NCBI RefSeq assembly: GCF_024806495.1
Contig: NZ_JANUFF010000013.1
Location: 1-64,000 of the forward strand
Direction of reading: 5' to 3'
DNA length: 64,000 nt
From: Chryseobacterium sp. JUb7
GTDB lineage: Bacteria; Bacteroidota; Bacteroidia; Flavobacteriales; Weeksellaceae
The position numbers and the translations under genes were made by a program. The notes beneath the pieces were generated by a model. It was not told where the DNA came from. It saw only the letters and a program-made list of their open reading frames with translations, and ran no database searches. This document shows positions 18,388 through 26,292 of the stretch, one piece after another (position 1 is the first letter of the stretch; every line of letters begins with the position of its first letter).

Positions 18388-18951
18388 ATGCTTTTATTAT
18401 ATCGCGCCATACTGAAGATCCATACCACGTATCAGTTTATGATACAAAAAATTTATCTTAAAATTTGTCTTTCAAAAGGATTGAAAGTAGGAAAAAATGT
18501 ACGTTTTGTAGAAGTACCACAATTTGGAACTGAAGCTTTTTTAATTGAAATAGGTGATGAAACTACATTTTCAAATAATGTAAGATTTGTAAACCATGAC
18601 GGTGGGCAGAATGCACTTCATTTTTTTGAAAAATATAAAGACGTAAGAACCTTTGGCAGAATAAAAATAGGTAAACAATGTCTTATCGGTGCAGACACTA
18701 TTATTATGCTTGGTGTAGAAATGGGTGACAACTGTGTTCTCGGAGCAGGGTCTATTTTAACGAGTTCTATGCCCAGCGGAACGGTATATGCCGGAGTTCC
18801 TGCAAAATACATCTGTACGATTGAGGAATATGGAGACAAATTACTCGCTAACAATGTTATGTACCCTCGTGAATTAGAAAAAGACAGACCAAAACTAGAA
18901 GCTTACATCAAAGAACACCTCCCTCACACCTACAAACCAGTAAGAAAATAA
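18388..18951 (+). CDS. Hexapeptide-repeat acyltransferase
   Basis: A 187-residue LbH acetyltransferase. Repeats include IEIGDETTFSNNVRF, IKIGKQCLIGAD and MGDNCVLGAGSIL, ending with the AGVPAKY cap. FVNHDGG holds the probable catalytic histidine. It lies 2 nt after one GT4 gene and directly before another, so it probably acetylates a sugar in the same glycan. It is related in build to colanic-acid and capsule acetyltransferases; acceptor unknown. Confidence 0.82.
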   Translation: MLLLYRAILKIHTTYQFMIQKIYLKICLSKGLKVGKNVRFVEVPQFGTEAFLIEIGDETTFSNNVRFVNHDGGQNALHFFEKYKDVRTFGRIKIGKQCLIGADTIIMLGVEMGDNCVLGAGSILTSSMPSGTVYAGVPAKYICTIEEYGDKLLANNVMYPRELEKDRPKLEAYIKEHLPHTYKPVRK

Positions 18952-20103
18952 ATGACTGAAAAGAAAAAAATCCTAATCCGTATCGGTTCCCTTCGACATG
19001 GTGGTGCAGAAAAAGTTTTAGTCACTTTTTTGAAGAATCTTCCAAAAGATAAGTACGAAATTGATTTATTATTGAATCTTTATTCCGGAAAATACCTGCC
19101 GGAAGTTCCGGACTGGATCAATATTTTATATCTGCACAAAGGAGAAATGATTACCACCAACCGCCCTCACGAAATTCCGAAAAAAGCGGCAAGAGTACTC
19201 TATCAGAAGACTTTAAAAAAATTCCCGAATCTCCTTTATAAAAGAAAATTAAAAAATAAAAAATACGACATAGAATTTGCCGCCATTCATGGAATGCGTG
19301 ACGAAATTTTAGGTTCACCATTAAAAAATTCAAAAAAAATAGTCTGGATTCATAATGATCTTTCACAGGTAAAGGGCTATACGGATTCTGAGATCCGGAA
19401 GTTCTTCGGATTTGATAAAATTATGGTGATCTCAGAGAAAATCGAACATTTATTTTTAAACTTAGCTAAAAACGATACTGAAAAGCAAAAAATTGTAAGA
19501 ATCTACAATCCGCTGGATACTGAAGAATTTTTATTAAAGGCCGAAAAACCGGTTATCAATTATACTTTCGATCCGTCTGTTCCTACATTTATCTCCGTAG
19601 GAACTGTTTTTCCACAAAAAGGCTTCGACAGATTATTGAAGGTTCACAAAAAATTACTGGACGAAGGCTTAAAGCACAAGGTTCTCATTGTAGGTGACGG
19701 TTATGATTTTGAAAATATTAAAAACCTGAAATCAGATCTGGGTGTTGATAAAACAGCTACCATGCTTGGTTTTACAGATAATCCTTATCCTTATTTTAAA
19801 AATGCTGATTTTTATATTTTAAGTTCAAGGTATGAGGGTTTTCCGACCGTCTTATTTGAGGCCATTACCCTGAAAAAGAAAATTATTTCTACGGAAGTTT
19901 CCGGCGCCAGTGAAATGCTTAACCATGGGACACTTGGATTAATCGTGGAAAACTCTGAAGACGGAATTTACAATGGAATGAAACAGGCTCTGACTCAGCC
20001 TGAAACTTTTACACCCTATTCGGAAAAACTAAAAGATTACGAAATCCCTTTCAATCTGGAAAATTCTGTATCTAAAATAGTTTCCATTATTGATCAGTTG
20101 TAA
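18952..20103 (+). CDS. Family 4 glycosyltransferase
   Basis: A 383-residue GT-B enzyme opening KILIRIGSLRHGGAEKVL, the usual GT4 beginning. VGTVFPQKGFDRLLKVH begins the C-terminal domain, and LSSRYEGFPTVLFEA is a clean EX7E-type donor motif followed by the VSGASEML loop. It abuts the acetyltransferase without a gap. No transmembrane helix is seen. Only 33 nt separate its stop from the promoter of the next gene and no terminator is visible there. Confidence 0.88.
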   Translation: MTEKKKILIRIGSLRHGGAEKVLVTFLKNLPKDKYEIDLLLNLYSGKYLPEVPDWINILYLHKGEMITTNRPHEIPKKAARVLYQKTLKKFPNLLYKRKLKNKKYDIEFAAIHGMRDEILGSPLKNSKKIVWIHNDLSQVKGYTDSEIRKFFGFDKIMVISEKIEHLFLNLAKNDTEKQKIVRIYNPLDTEEFLLKAEKPVINYTFDPSVPTFISVGTVFPQKGFDRLLKVHKKLLDEGLKHKVLIVGDGYDFENIKNLKSDLGVDKTATMLGFTDNPYPYFKNADFYILSSRYEGFPTVLFEAITLKKKIISTEVSGASEMLNHGTLGLIVENSEDGIYNGMKQALTQPETFTPYSEKLKDYEIPFNLENSVSKIVSIIDQL

Positions 20104-20136
20104 TACTTTTTTAATTTCAGGCTCATCCAAAACCTC

Positions 20137-20144
20137 TACATTTG
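20137..20144 (+). promoter_or_regulatory. -7 box TACATTTG directly before a start codon
   Basis: A perfect TAnnTTTG match ending 4 nt before the ATG at 20149. Transcription would begin at or next to the start codon, so the mRNA should be leaderless or nearly so. Confidence 0.6.
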
Positions 20145-20148
20145 TTTT

Positions 20149-20706
20149 ATGGCAGAAAAGTACTCTATCATCCAAAAAGATTTTTACAGAGAAAGCGGAA
20201 AATGGCTTTCCGGCACTAAGATTTGGACTAAATGCATCAATCCGAATCTTCATTTCATCTATGTTTTAAGAAAAACTCAGCAATATCACAAGACACCTGT
20301 CCTAGGTGTATTCTGGAAAATGATTTTAAGACATTATCAGATAAAATATGGCTTCCAGATTTACCCTGAAACAAAAATCGGAGAAGGTTTTTATCTTGGA
20401 CATTGGGGAAGCCTGGTCATCAATCCGAAGGTGACCATTGGAAAAAACTGCAATATAGCACAGGGAGTAACAATCGGACAGCAAAACCGTGGAAAAAACC
20501 AAGGCTTTCCTTCTATAGGAGACGAAGTCTGGATTGGAGCCAATGCCGTGATTGTAGGGGGAATTACGATTGAAAACAATGTTTTGATCGCTCCGAACTC
20601 TTATGTAAACTTTAATGTTCCTGCCAATTCAGTGGTCATGGGAAATCCCGGAAAAATATATGAATCTGAAAATGCTACAGAAGGTTACATTAATAATAGA
20701 ATATAA
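20149..20706 (+). CDS. Serine acetyltransferase-like protein (CysE family)
   Basis: A 185-residue LbH acetyltransferase. An N-terminal helical part is followed by IGEGFYLGHWGSLVINP, INPKVTIGKNCNIAQGVTIG and WIGANAVIVGGITI, with the GNPGKIYE end. This is the CysE-type helix with the His of GHWG in the position of the serine acetyltransferase catalytic residue. It is shorter than housekeeping CysE (about 270) and ends a glycan operon, so it may acetylate a sugar or lipid-linked glycan instead of serine. It has its own promoter box 4 nt before the ATG and a terminator right after the stop. Confidence 0.78.
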   Translation: MAEKYSIIQKDFYRESGKWLSGTKIWTKCINPNLHFIYVLRKTQQYHKTPVLGVFWKMILRHYQIKYGFQIYPETKIGEGFYLGHWGSLVINPKVTIGKNCNIAQGVTIGQQNRGKNQGFPSIGDEVWIGANAVIVGGITIENNVLIAPNSYVNFNVPANSVVMGNPGKIYESENATEGYINNRI

Positions 20707-20729
20707 AACCATACAATTTTAATCCGGTA

Positions 20730-20756
20730 AAGCTCCTTTTTTAGGAGTTTTTTATT
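20730..20756 (+). terminator. Intrinsic terminator after the glycan locus
   Basis: The stem AGCTCC/GGAGTT (with a G-T pair) encloses a T-rich loop and runs into a T-tract. It lies 24 nt after the CysE-like stop. Confidence 0.7.
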
Positions 20757-20968
20757 ATTTAAGAAAACTTTAATTTTCAAAATCATTGTTTTTTTATTCA
20801 TTGTTTGTAATTTTATATTGGTTTTTAAAAGATGTTTAAATTATTTAAAACCTTAAAAGTCACTTTTTAAGAACAGAGAACATAGCATTAACGCTGTATT
20901 ACATATGATTTTAAGCATATTTTAATATTAAACTTTGTTAAAAATGATTACATTTTCACCAAAAATTA

Positions 20969-20976
20969 TATTTTTG
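20969..20976 (+). promoter_or_regulatory. -7 box TATTTTTG, carbonic anhydrase promoter
   Basis: A TAnnTTTG match 78 nt before the ATG at 21055, leaving an AT-rich leader of about 70 nt. No Shine-Dalgarno sequence precedes the ATG. Confidence 0.5.
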
Positions 20977-21054
20977 TATGATTATTGATTTAGTCTATTG
21001 AATTTGAAAATAATTTAAACGAAATAAATAATTGTAACACTTTAAATTTTTTTT

Positions 21055-21723
21055 ATGTCACAATCGTACGAAGTTATTTTCGAAAACAACAGAAAATGGG
21101 TCGAATCCAAAGTTGCCAATGATCCTACTTTCTTCGAAGAATTAGCTAAAACTCAAAATCCGGATTATCTGTATATCGGATGTTCGGACAGCAGAGTAAC
21201 TGCCGAAGAATTAATGGGAACACAGCCGGGCGAAGTTTTTGTAACAAGAAACATCGCGAATGTGGTCAACACACTGGATATGAGTTCAACAGCTGTTATT
21301 CAATATGCTGTAGAACACTTGAAAGTAAAACACATTATTGTTTGCGGACATTACAACTGCGGAGGTGTAAAAGCAGCGATGACGCCTCAGGATTTAGGGT
21401 TATTGAATCCCTGGCTGAGAAATATTCGTGATGTTTACAGATTACACCAGGCTGAACTAGACTCTATTCATGATGAAGGTAAGCGTTATGACAGACTGGT
21501 AGAACTTAATGTTCAGGAGCAGTGTATCAACGTTATTAAAATGGCCTGCGTACAGGAAAGATATATTTTAGAAGAATATCCTGTTGTTCACGGGTGGGTG
21601 TTTGACCTTAGAACAGGTAAGATCATTGATCTGGAGATCGATTTTGAGAAAATCTTAAAGGATATCCAAAAAATCTACAACCTTACAAGTTCTGATTGGG
21701 TAATGAGCAGAAAAACAAAGTAA
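21055..21723 (+). CDS. Beta-carbonic anhydrase (first copy)
   Basis: A 222-residue cytoplasmic zinc enzyme interconverting CO2 and bicarbonate. The zinc ligands are C43 in IGCSDSRV, H99 and C102 in CGHYNCGGV, and the D45-R47 dyad completes the active site. Length is normal for the family. A small secreted protein follows after 21 nt, then a SulP anion transporter and a second beta-carbonic anhydrase, which points to a bicarbonate supply or pH function. It shares the fold but little close sequence with the second copy, so the two are old paralogues. Confidence 0.93.
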   Translation: MSQSYEVIFENNRKWVESKVANDPTFFEELAKTQNPDYLYIGCSDSRVTAEELMGTQPGEVFVTRNIANVVNTLDMSSTAVIQYAVEHLKVKHIIVCGHYNCGGVKAAMTPQDLGLLNPWLRNIRDVYRLHQAELDSIHDEGKRYDRLVELNVQEQCINVIKMACVQERYILEEYPVVHGWVFDLRTGKIIDLEIDFEKILKDIQKIYNLTSSDWVMSRKTK

Positions 21724-21744
21724 GTTTTTCAAAAAAAATGTAAA

Positions 21745-22044
21745 ATGAAATTCTGGAGTATTATTGTTTTAACGTTTTTCCTGAACTTTACAGCTTTGCC
21801 GAGCATAGCTGCCGTTTTCGGTTGGGAATTACAGCGAACCAATATTATCATCAATGAAGAAGAGCCGCATTCTCATCCCACCTCTTTCACCGTTTACGAA
21901 AAAACACTTCCAAAAACTCTGGACGTATTCGATTACCTTAAATTTTTCGAACCTGACCTTCAGGGTAAATCTTTTGTACTGATCGATGATGACTTTCATC
22001 TGTCACCTTTACTCACCATATTTTCTCCGCCTCCGGAAGCTTAA
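21745..22044 (+). CDS. Small secreted protein of unknown function
   Basis: 99 residues. A hydrophobic signal peptide covers about residues 1-23 (WSIIVLTFFLNFTALPSIAA), with probable cleavage after the AA pair; the mature part is about 76 residues. It is acidic, with EEEPHSHP and DDDFHLSP as histidine/acid clusters that could bind metal. No family recognised. It sits between carbonic anhydrase and a SulP transporter, 21 nt after the former, so it may be a periplasmic partner of that unit. A coincidental position is possible. Confidence 0.6.
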   Translation: MKFWSIIVLTFFLNFTALPSIAAVFGWELQRTNIIINEEEPHSHPTSFTVYEKTLPKTLDVFDYLKFFEPDLQGKSFVLIDDDFHLSPLLTIFSPPPEA

Positions 22045-22078
22045 TTTTTAAGTATAGTTAGTTTTTTTAATAGTATTC

Positions 22079-22095
22079 ATATCAAATTTTGATAT
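22079..22095. promoter_or_regulatory. Small palindrome upstream of the SulP gene
   Basis: ATATCAAA and TTTGATAT form a perfect 8-bp inverted repeat around one central T. It lies about 90 nt before the SulP ATG and could be an operator half of a larger control region. Confidence 0.35.
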
Positions 22096-22133
22096 AGAAT
22101 CGACATGTGCTTTAAAATTAAATTTTCAATCTT

Positions 22134-22167
22134 TTATAATTGATCAATCACAGCTGATCAGTTATAA
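22134..22167. promoter_or_regulatory. 13-nt inverted repeat before the SulP gene
   Basis: The arms TTATAATTGATCA and TGATCAGTTATAA pair at all 13 positions with one G-T pair, around an 8-nt loop. The block AATCACAG follows each arm, so an imperfect 20-bp direct repeat overlaps the hairpin. It ends 18 nt before the ATG at 22186 and has no T-tract, so an operator or a 5'-UTR structure is more likely than a terminator. Confidence 0.5.
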
Positions 22168-22185
22168 TCACAGCATTTTCATATC

Positions 22186-23778
22186 ATGAAAAACACATCA
22201 TTAATAGGAGGAATTAAGGAGAATTTCCCTTCAGGACTCGTTGTATTTTTAGTTGCACTTCCTCTATGTTTAGGAATTGCTTTAGCATCGGGAGCACCGC
22301 CTTTATCCGGTATTATCGCTGGTATAGTAGGTGGTTTGGTAGTAGGAACAATTAGTAATTCTAATATTTCCGTATCAGGTCCGGCAGCCGGTTTAACAGC
22401 TATTGTTTTAACCGCAATTACGGATTTAGGCGCATTTGAACTTTTTCTTTGTGCAGGAATTATTGCAGGTCTCATTCAATTGATTTTAGGCTTTGTCAGA
22501 GCCGGAAGTATCTCAAACTACTTCCCGAATAATGTTATTGAAGGGATGCTTGCCGCTATCGGTATTATCATTATTTTAAAACAGATTCCACATGCACTGG
22601 GTTTCGATAAAGACTATGAAGGTCACGAATCTATTTTTGACAATGGATTAAATTTTGGTTACTTCACAGAACTTTTCGGAGCTATTCATCCGGGAGCTAT
22701 TGTGGTAACATTGGTTTCCATCGGGATTCTTTTAGCCTGGGATAAAATTCCAACTTTAAAAAGAATGAAAATGCTTCCGGGAGCGTTAGTTGCCGTTGTA
22801 GCCGGTATTTTGCTAAACGAACTTTTCAAAATGACAGGAAGCTCATTAGCGATCAACCCTCAACATTTGGTGGTTTTACCGGTTCCGCAATCCATTGATG
22901 ATTTCAAAAACTTAATTATAATGCCTGATTTCGGAGGATTCACCAATCCTAAAGTCTGGATCGTAGGAGCAACAATTGCCATTGTAGCTTCGATTGAAAC
23001 CTTACTTTGTATTGAAGCGTCAGACAGACTGGACACTCAGCGAAGAATCACAGATACCAATCTTGAATTAAAAGCTCAGGGTATCGGAAATCTTGTAAGT
23101 TCGTTTATCGGAGGGCTTCCAATGACTTCCGTTGTGGTAAGAAGTTCGGCCAACGCCAATGCAGGAGCAACCTCTAAACTTTCAGCGATCATCCATGGAC
23201 TTCTTTTATTGATCTGTGTTCTTTCAATTCCTATGGTTTTAAATCTTATTCCATTGGCTACACTGGCTGCAGTATTGCTTTTGGTAGGCTATAAATTGGC
23301 AAAACCTGCTACTTTCAAACATTTCTGGCATTTAGGTAAGTTCCAGTTTATCCCGTTTGTAGCTACCGTTGTAGCTGTTGTAGCAACAGATTTATTAAAA
23401 GGGGTTGGAATTGGTTTAGCGATTTCCGTTTTTTATATTCTCCAGGGAAATATGAAAAGAGCGTATTATCTGAGTCGCGAAAAACTGGACGATGCCGATG
23501 GAATTAATATTAAACTGGCCGAGGAAGTTTCATTTTTAAATAAAGCAGCTATTAAAAAGACATTAAAAAACATTAAGCCTAATTCTGCAGTAACCATTGA
23601 TGCCCGCGGAACTTCATACATCGCAACAGATGTCCTTGAAATGATCCAGGATTTTGCCAATATCAGAGCAAAAGAAGAAGACATCAATGTAGAACTCTTA
23701 GGCTTCAAAACATCATACAAAGATTATGAGCGGGACGAAGATTCTCACATTTTAATCACTCACAGAAGAGCAATGTAA
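22186..23778 (+). CDS. SulP family anion transporter (probable bicarbonate transporter)
   Basis: A 530-residue SLC26/SulP transporter with about 10-12 hydrophobic segments and a C-terminal STAS domain from about residue 440. The core carries SNISVSGPAAGLTAIVL, the conserved sulfate/bicarbonate transporter segment, and RSSANANAGA further on. Two carbonic anhydrases flank it, as in BicA-type bicarbonate transport units, so Na+/bicarbonate uptake is more likely than sulfate uptake; this is inference from context. Inverted repeats just upstream suggest specific control. Confidence 0.9.
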   Translation: MKNTSLIGGIKENFPSGLVVFLVALPLCLGIALASGAPPLSGIIAGIVGGLVVGTISNSNISVSGPAAGLTAIVLTAITDLGAFELFLCAGIIAGLIQLILGFVRAGSISNYFPNNVIEGMLAAIGIIIILKQIPHALGFDKDYEGHESIFDNGLNFGYFTELFGAIHPGAIVVTLVSIGILLAWDKIPTLKRMKMLPGALVAVVAGILLNELFKMTGSSLAINPQHLVVLPVPQSIDDFKNLIIMPDFGGFTNPKVWIVGATIAIVASIETLLCIEASDRLDTQRRITDTNLELKAQGIGNLVSSFIGGLPMTSVVVRSSANANAGATSKLSAIIHGLLLLICVLSIPMVLNLIPLATLAAVLLLVGYKLAKPATFKHFWHLGKFQFIPFVATVVAVVATDLLKGVGIGLAISVFYILQGNMKRAYYLSREKLDDADGINIKLAEEVSFLNKAAIKKTLKNIKPNSAVTIDARGTSYIATDVLEMIQDFANIRAKEEDINVELLGFKTSYKDYERDEDSHILITHRRAM

Positions 23779-23826
23779 GCTCAATTCAATAATTTTTTTA
23801 ACTTTAAAAAAGAATAAATCAATCAT

Positions 23827-24462
23827 ATGAAAGCACACACATCTGAAACTCAATCTACCATTACTCCTGAAAAGGCATTAAACTTTTTAAAAGAAGGAAA
23901 CCAGAGATTTGTAAACAATTTAAAGGCAAACAGAGACCTTTTGGAGCAGGTAAATGCTACCCGTGAAGGGCAATGGCCTTTTGCTGTAGTACTAAGCTGT
24001 ATAGACAGTCGTACCTCTGCTGAACTTATCTTTGATCAGGGATTGGGAGATGTTTTCAGCATCAGAATTGCGGGTAACTTCGTAAATCAGGATATTTTAG
24101 GATCAATGGAATTTGGCTGTAATGTTGCGGGTTCAAAACTTGTTGTTGTTTTAGGACACACTAAATGTGGCGCATTGAAAGGTGGCCTGGATGCAGCACA
24201 AATCGAAGGACTGGGAATGGACAACCTGAACCACCTGATCAATCATTTTGATCCTATCATCAATGAAGTGATTGAAGAAGGAGAAGAGCGTTCTTCAAAA
24301 AACAGTGCTCTTTTGGAAAGACTGAACCAACAGAACGTAAAAAGCGCTATTGAAGATATCCGTAAACAAAGCTCAACGCTTAGAAGACTTGAAGAGGAAG
24401 GTAAAATAAAAATAGTTGGTGCCAACTACGATGTTGAAACCGGAGTTGTAACCTGGCTATAA
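23827..24462 (+). CDS. Beta-carbonic anhydrase (second copy)
   Basis: A 211-residue beta-class carbonic anhydrase with zinc ligands C58 (VLSCIDSRT), H111 and C114 (GHTKCGALKGG), plus the D60-R62 dyad. It begins with a charged helix (EKALNFLKEGNQRFV) typical of the bacterial clade that pairs with SulP transporters. It lies 48 nt after the SulP gene and is probably co-transcribed with it. No signal peptide is seen, so it acts in the cytoplasm and would convert imported bicarbonate to CO2 for carboxylases or the reverse. Confidence 0.93.
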   Translation: MKAHTSETQSTITPEKALNFLKEGNQRFVNNLKANRDLLEQVNATREGQWPFAVVLSCIDSRTSAELIFDQGLGDVFSIRIAGNFVNQDILGSMEFGCNVAGSKLVVVLGHTKCGALKGGLDAAQIEGLGMDNLNHLINHFDPIINEVIEEGEERSSKNSALLERLNQQNVKSAIEDIRKQSSTLRRLEEEGKIKIVGANYDVETGVVTWL

Positions 24463-24561
24463 AAATCAGATTATCCATTATAATCATTCTCACAAGGACT
24501 ATTTAAAAGAATGTTATAGTTAGATAGATTGGAAATTAATTTATTATTAAGAGTACAACAG

Positions 24562-24592
24562 AAAGACCATCGAAATTCCGATGGTCTTTTAT
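24562..24592. terminator. Bidirectional terminator between carbonic anhydrase and pth
   Basis: A perfect 11-bp stem (AAAGACCATCG/CGATGGTCTTT) with a 6-nt loop, flanked by A and T runs, lies between the convergent genes and can serve both. Confidence 0.85.
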
Positions 24593-24611
24593 TGTTATGC
24601 TTTATTACTTT

Positions 24612-25175
24612 CTACTTCCCGTTAAAAGTAGACATGGTATTATTAATTCCGGCAAAAACAAAAGAAAGACTTGCTTTAGAAAATTTTTCAATCCTTTCCT
24701 GGAGAGTTTTTGACTCTTCTTCATTCCAGGTTCCAAGTACATAATCCACCTGTCTTCCTTCTGAAAAATCAGCAGAAATACCAAAGCGAAGCCTCGCATA
24801 ATTTTGAGTCTGCAAAACTTCATTGATATTTTTAAGACCGTTATGTCCTGCATCCGAACCTTTACCCTTCATCCTCAGTGTTCCGAAAGGCAGTGCCAGA
24901 TCATCAGTAACAATCAATACATTTTCCAATGGGATATTTTCTTTCTGCATCCAAAATTTAACTGCATTTCCCGAAAGATTCATGTACGTATCAGGTTTTA
25001 GCACCAGCACTCTTCTTCCTTTATATTTCCCATCTGCCATCCAGCCGAAATTGGTAGAATTAAATGGAACCTCCAGTGTTTCTGCAATTTTATCTGCAAC
25101 CTTAAAACCTATATTGTGGCGTGTATTTTCATATTCAGGTCCTTTATTTCCGAGACCGACAATTAAATATTTCAT
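24612..25175 (-). CDS. pth: Peptidyl-tRNA hydrolase
   Basis: A 187-residue Pth enzyme that releases peptides from peptidyl-tRNA dropped by stalled ribosomes. It shows GLGNKGPEYENTRHNIGF at the N-terminus with N10 and the catalytic H20, then VTDDLALPFG with the conserved Asp pair, and KGSDAGHNGLK. Size is standard. It is a single gene with its own promoter box (25190-25197) and a shared terminator at its 3' end. Confidence 0.96.
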   Translation of the reverse strand: MKYLIVGLGNKGPEYENTRHNIGFKVADKIAETLEVPFNSTNFGWMADGKYKGRRVLVLKPDTYMNLSGNAVKFWMQKENIPLENVLIVTDDLALPFGTLRMKGKGSDAGHNGLKNINEVLQTQNYARLRFGISADFSEGRQVDYVLGTWNEEESKTLQERIEKFSKASLSFVFAGINNTMSTFNGK

Positions 25176-25189
25176 TGAGAAATTTTTTG

Positions 25190-25197
25190 CAAAATTA
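25190..25197 (-). promoter_or_regulatory. -7 box TAATTTTG, pth promoter
   Basis: A TAnnTTTG match on the minus strand, 14 nt before the pth ATG. Confidence 0.55.
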
Positions 25198-25212
25198 AGG
25201 TATTAAAATAAA

Positions 25213-25240
25213 AAACTCAACCTTAAGAAAGATTGAGTTT
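25213..25240 (-). terminator. Terminator after the minus-strand lipoprotein gene
   Basis: An 8-bp AAACTCAA/TTGAGTTT stem is extended by CTT/AAG across one mismatch. On the minus strand a T-rich tract follows. It lies 23 nt past the stop at 25263. Confidence 0.7.
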
Positions 25241-25262
25241 CATATTATGATTAAAAAATACT

Positions 25263-26192
25263 TTAAAAAGGTTTATAGATATAATTGATTCCAAATCCTT
25301 TTGTAACATAGGTCTGAGGATCATAATTATAATCTGTCGAGAAAATCGTTGGCGTAGGAATAGGTTGCATAAGATCTGTAACCGCTATTCTCTTCGGACT
25401 GTTTGGAGATAAGATCAAACTTCTGAAATCATTAGCTTCAGTAGATAAAAGGTTTGAAATCTTATAGGCAAACGGCAACAATGTATAAGCACTGATCTGA
25501 GTATCATAGCTTAAATATTCATAGCTGTATTTTTCCGTTACTGCTCCAAATACATTATTAGCCATAGGTCCGTATTCTCTTACCACTTTAGAAACATTAT
25601 CTCCCAAATACGTATATGATGATTTTGAATAATCTGTATTAGCAAATTGAGTTCCTGACACATCCGGTCCAGTTTTCATGACAATACCATCCAATTTGGA
25701 GGTAGTTGCCGAATATGTTAAGGCATAAAGCGTTTTTGTTTTTGCGAAAAGAACTTTTGGTCCTAAAGTAGCCGGTGGTACAGCGGGTCCTCTTCTATAA
25801 TAAGAGCGGTTTTCTGAAATTGACACCAGTTTTCCTGTATTTTCATACGTAAATAGCTGCGTATAAGAAATGCTGTCTTTATCCAGTTTACCATCTCCGT
25901 CTACATCAAGGAAGCCGTTGAAATTAATTTTACTTACTTTTTCACCACTATACATTACATCCGTTACCGAAGCACTGTCTGTAAGTACCTTTGTCATCAG
26001 CAAGCCGTTATAATGATATTCTGCTATAGTGTCCTGATCTGTTATTTCCCTGTATAGCCCTCTAGGCCCGTTAAGACCTGTATTGTTGTTAAGATCTGAA
26101 AGCGGGTCTCCGTTCTCATCCAGCATATCTTTACAAGAGTATACAGAAGAGACACCAGCTAAGATTAAAATAAAATAAAATATTCGTTTCAT
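25263..26192 (-). CDS. Lipoprotein of unknown function, paralogue A
   Basis: 309 residues with a lipoprotein signal peptide; the lipobox VYSC puts the acylated cysteine at C20, followed by KDMLDE. The body repeats short beta-strand elements such as MYSGEKVSKINFNGF and YTYLGDNVSKV, which recall the YD/RHS-like hairpins of bacteroidetal surface lipoproteins. It is a diverged paralogue of the next gene (both have GPR after the linker and a Y-x-G-x-K-I/V-S-K-I motif). Likely attached to the outer membrane. Function unknown. It has its own promoter box and terminator, so it is monocistronic. Confidence 0.75.
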   Translation of the reverse strand: MKRIFYFILILAGVSSVYSCKDMLDENGDPLSDLNNNTGLNGPRGLYREITDQDTIAEYHYNGLLMTKVLTDSASVTDVMYSGEKVSKINFNGFLDVDGDGKLDKDSISYTQLFTYENTGKLVSISENRSYYRRGPAVPPATLGPKVLFAKTKTLYALTYSATTSKLDGIVMKTGPDVSGTQFANTDYSKSSYTYLGDNVSKVVREYGPMANNVFGAVTEKYSYEYLSYDTQISAYTLLPFAYKISNLLSTEANDFRSLILSPNSPKRIAVTDLMQPIPTPTIFSTDYNYDPQTYVTKGFGINYIYKPF

Positions 26193-26218
26193 TCCTTTAG
26201 GGATTATTTATTTTTCCA

Positions 26219-26226
26219 CAAATATA
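26219..26226 (-). promoter_or_regulatory. -7 box TATATTTG, lipoprotein A promoter
   Basis: A consensus box on the minus strand, 26 nt before the ATG at 26192. Confidence 0.6.
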
Positions 26227-26292
26227 ATTTTTTTTTGCATAAAAAATATATATTTATTTATATTCTAACAAAACCAATAATCAAAAAGGCGA

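Larger units (their letters stand above)
20707..21054 (+). other. Intergenic region between glycan locus and carbonic anhydrase
   Basis: 348 nt without a gene. It holds a terminator (20730-20756) just after the upstream stop and a promoter box (20969-20976) near the downstream gene. The very AT-rich stretch between them shows no ORF, tRNA or clear RNA structure. Confidence 0.7.

Noticed and set aside
1..20706. Glycan locus as a recently acquired island
   Set aside because: No integrase, tRNA border, direct repeats or insertion sequence is visible, and AT richness alone is normal for such loci in this group.
24529..24744. Small plus-strand frame across the pth end
   Set aside because: It spans the bidirectional terminator and the antisense of pth; no supporting feature.
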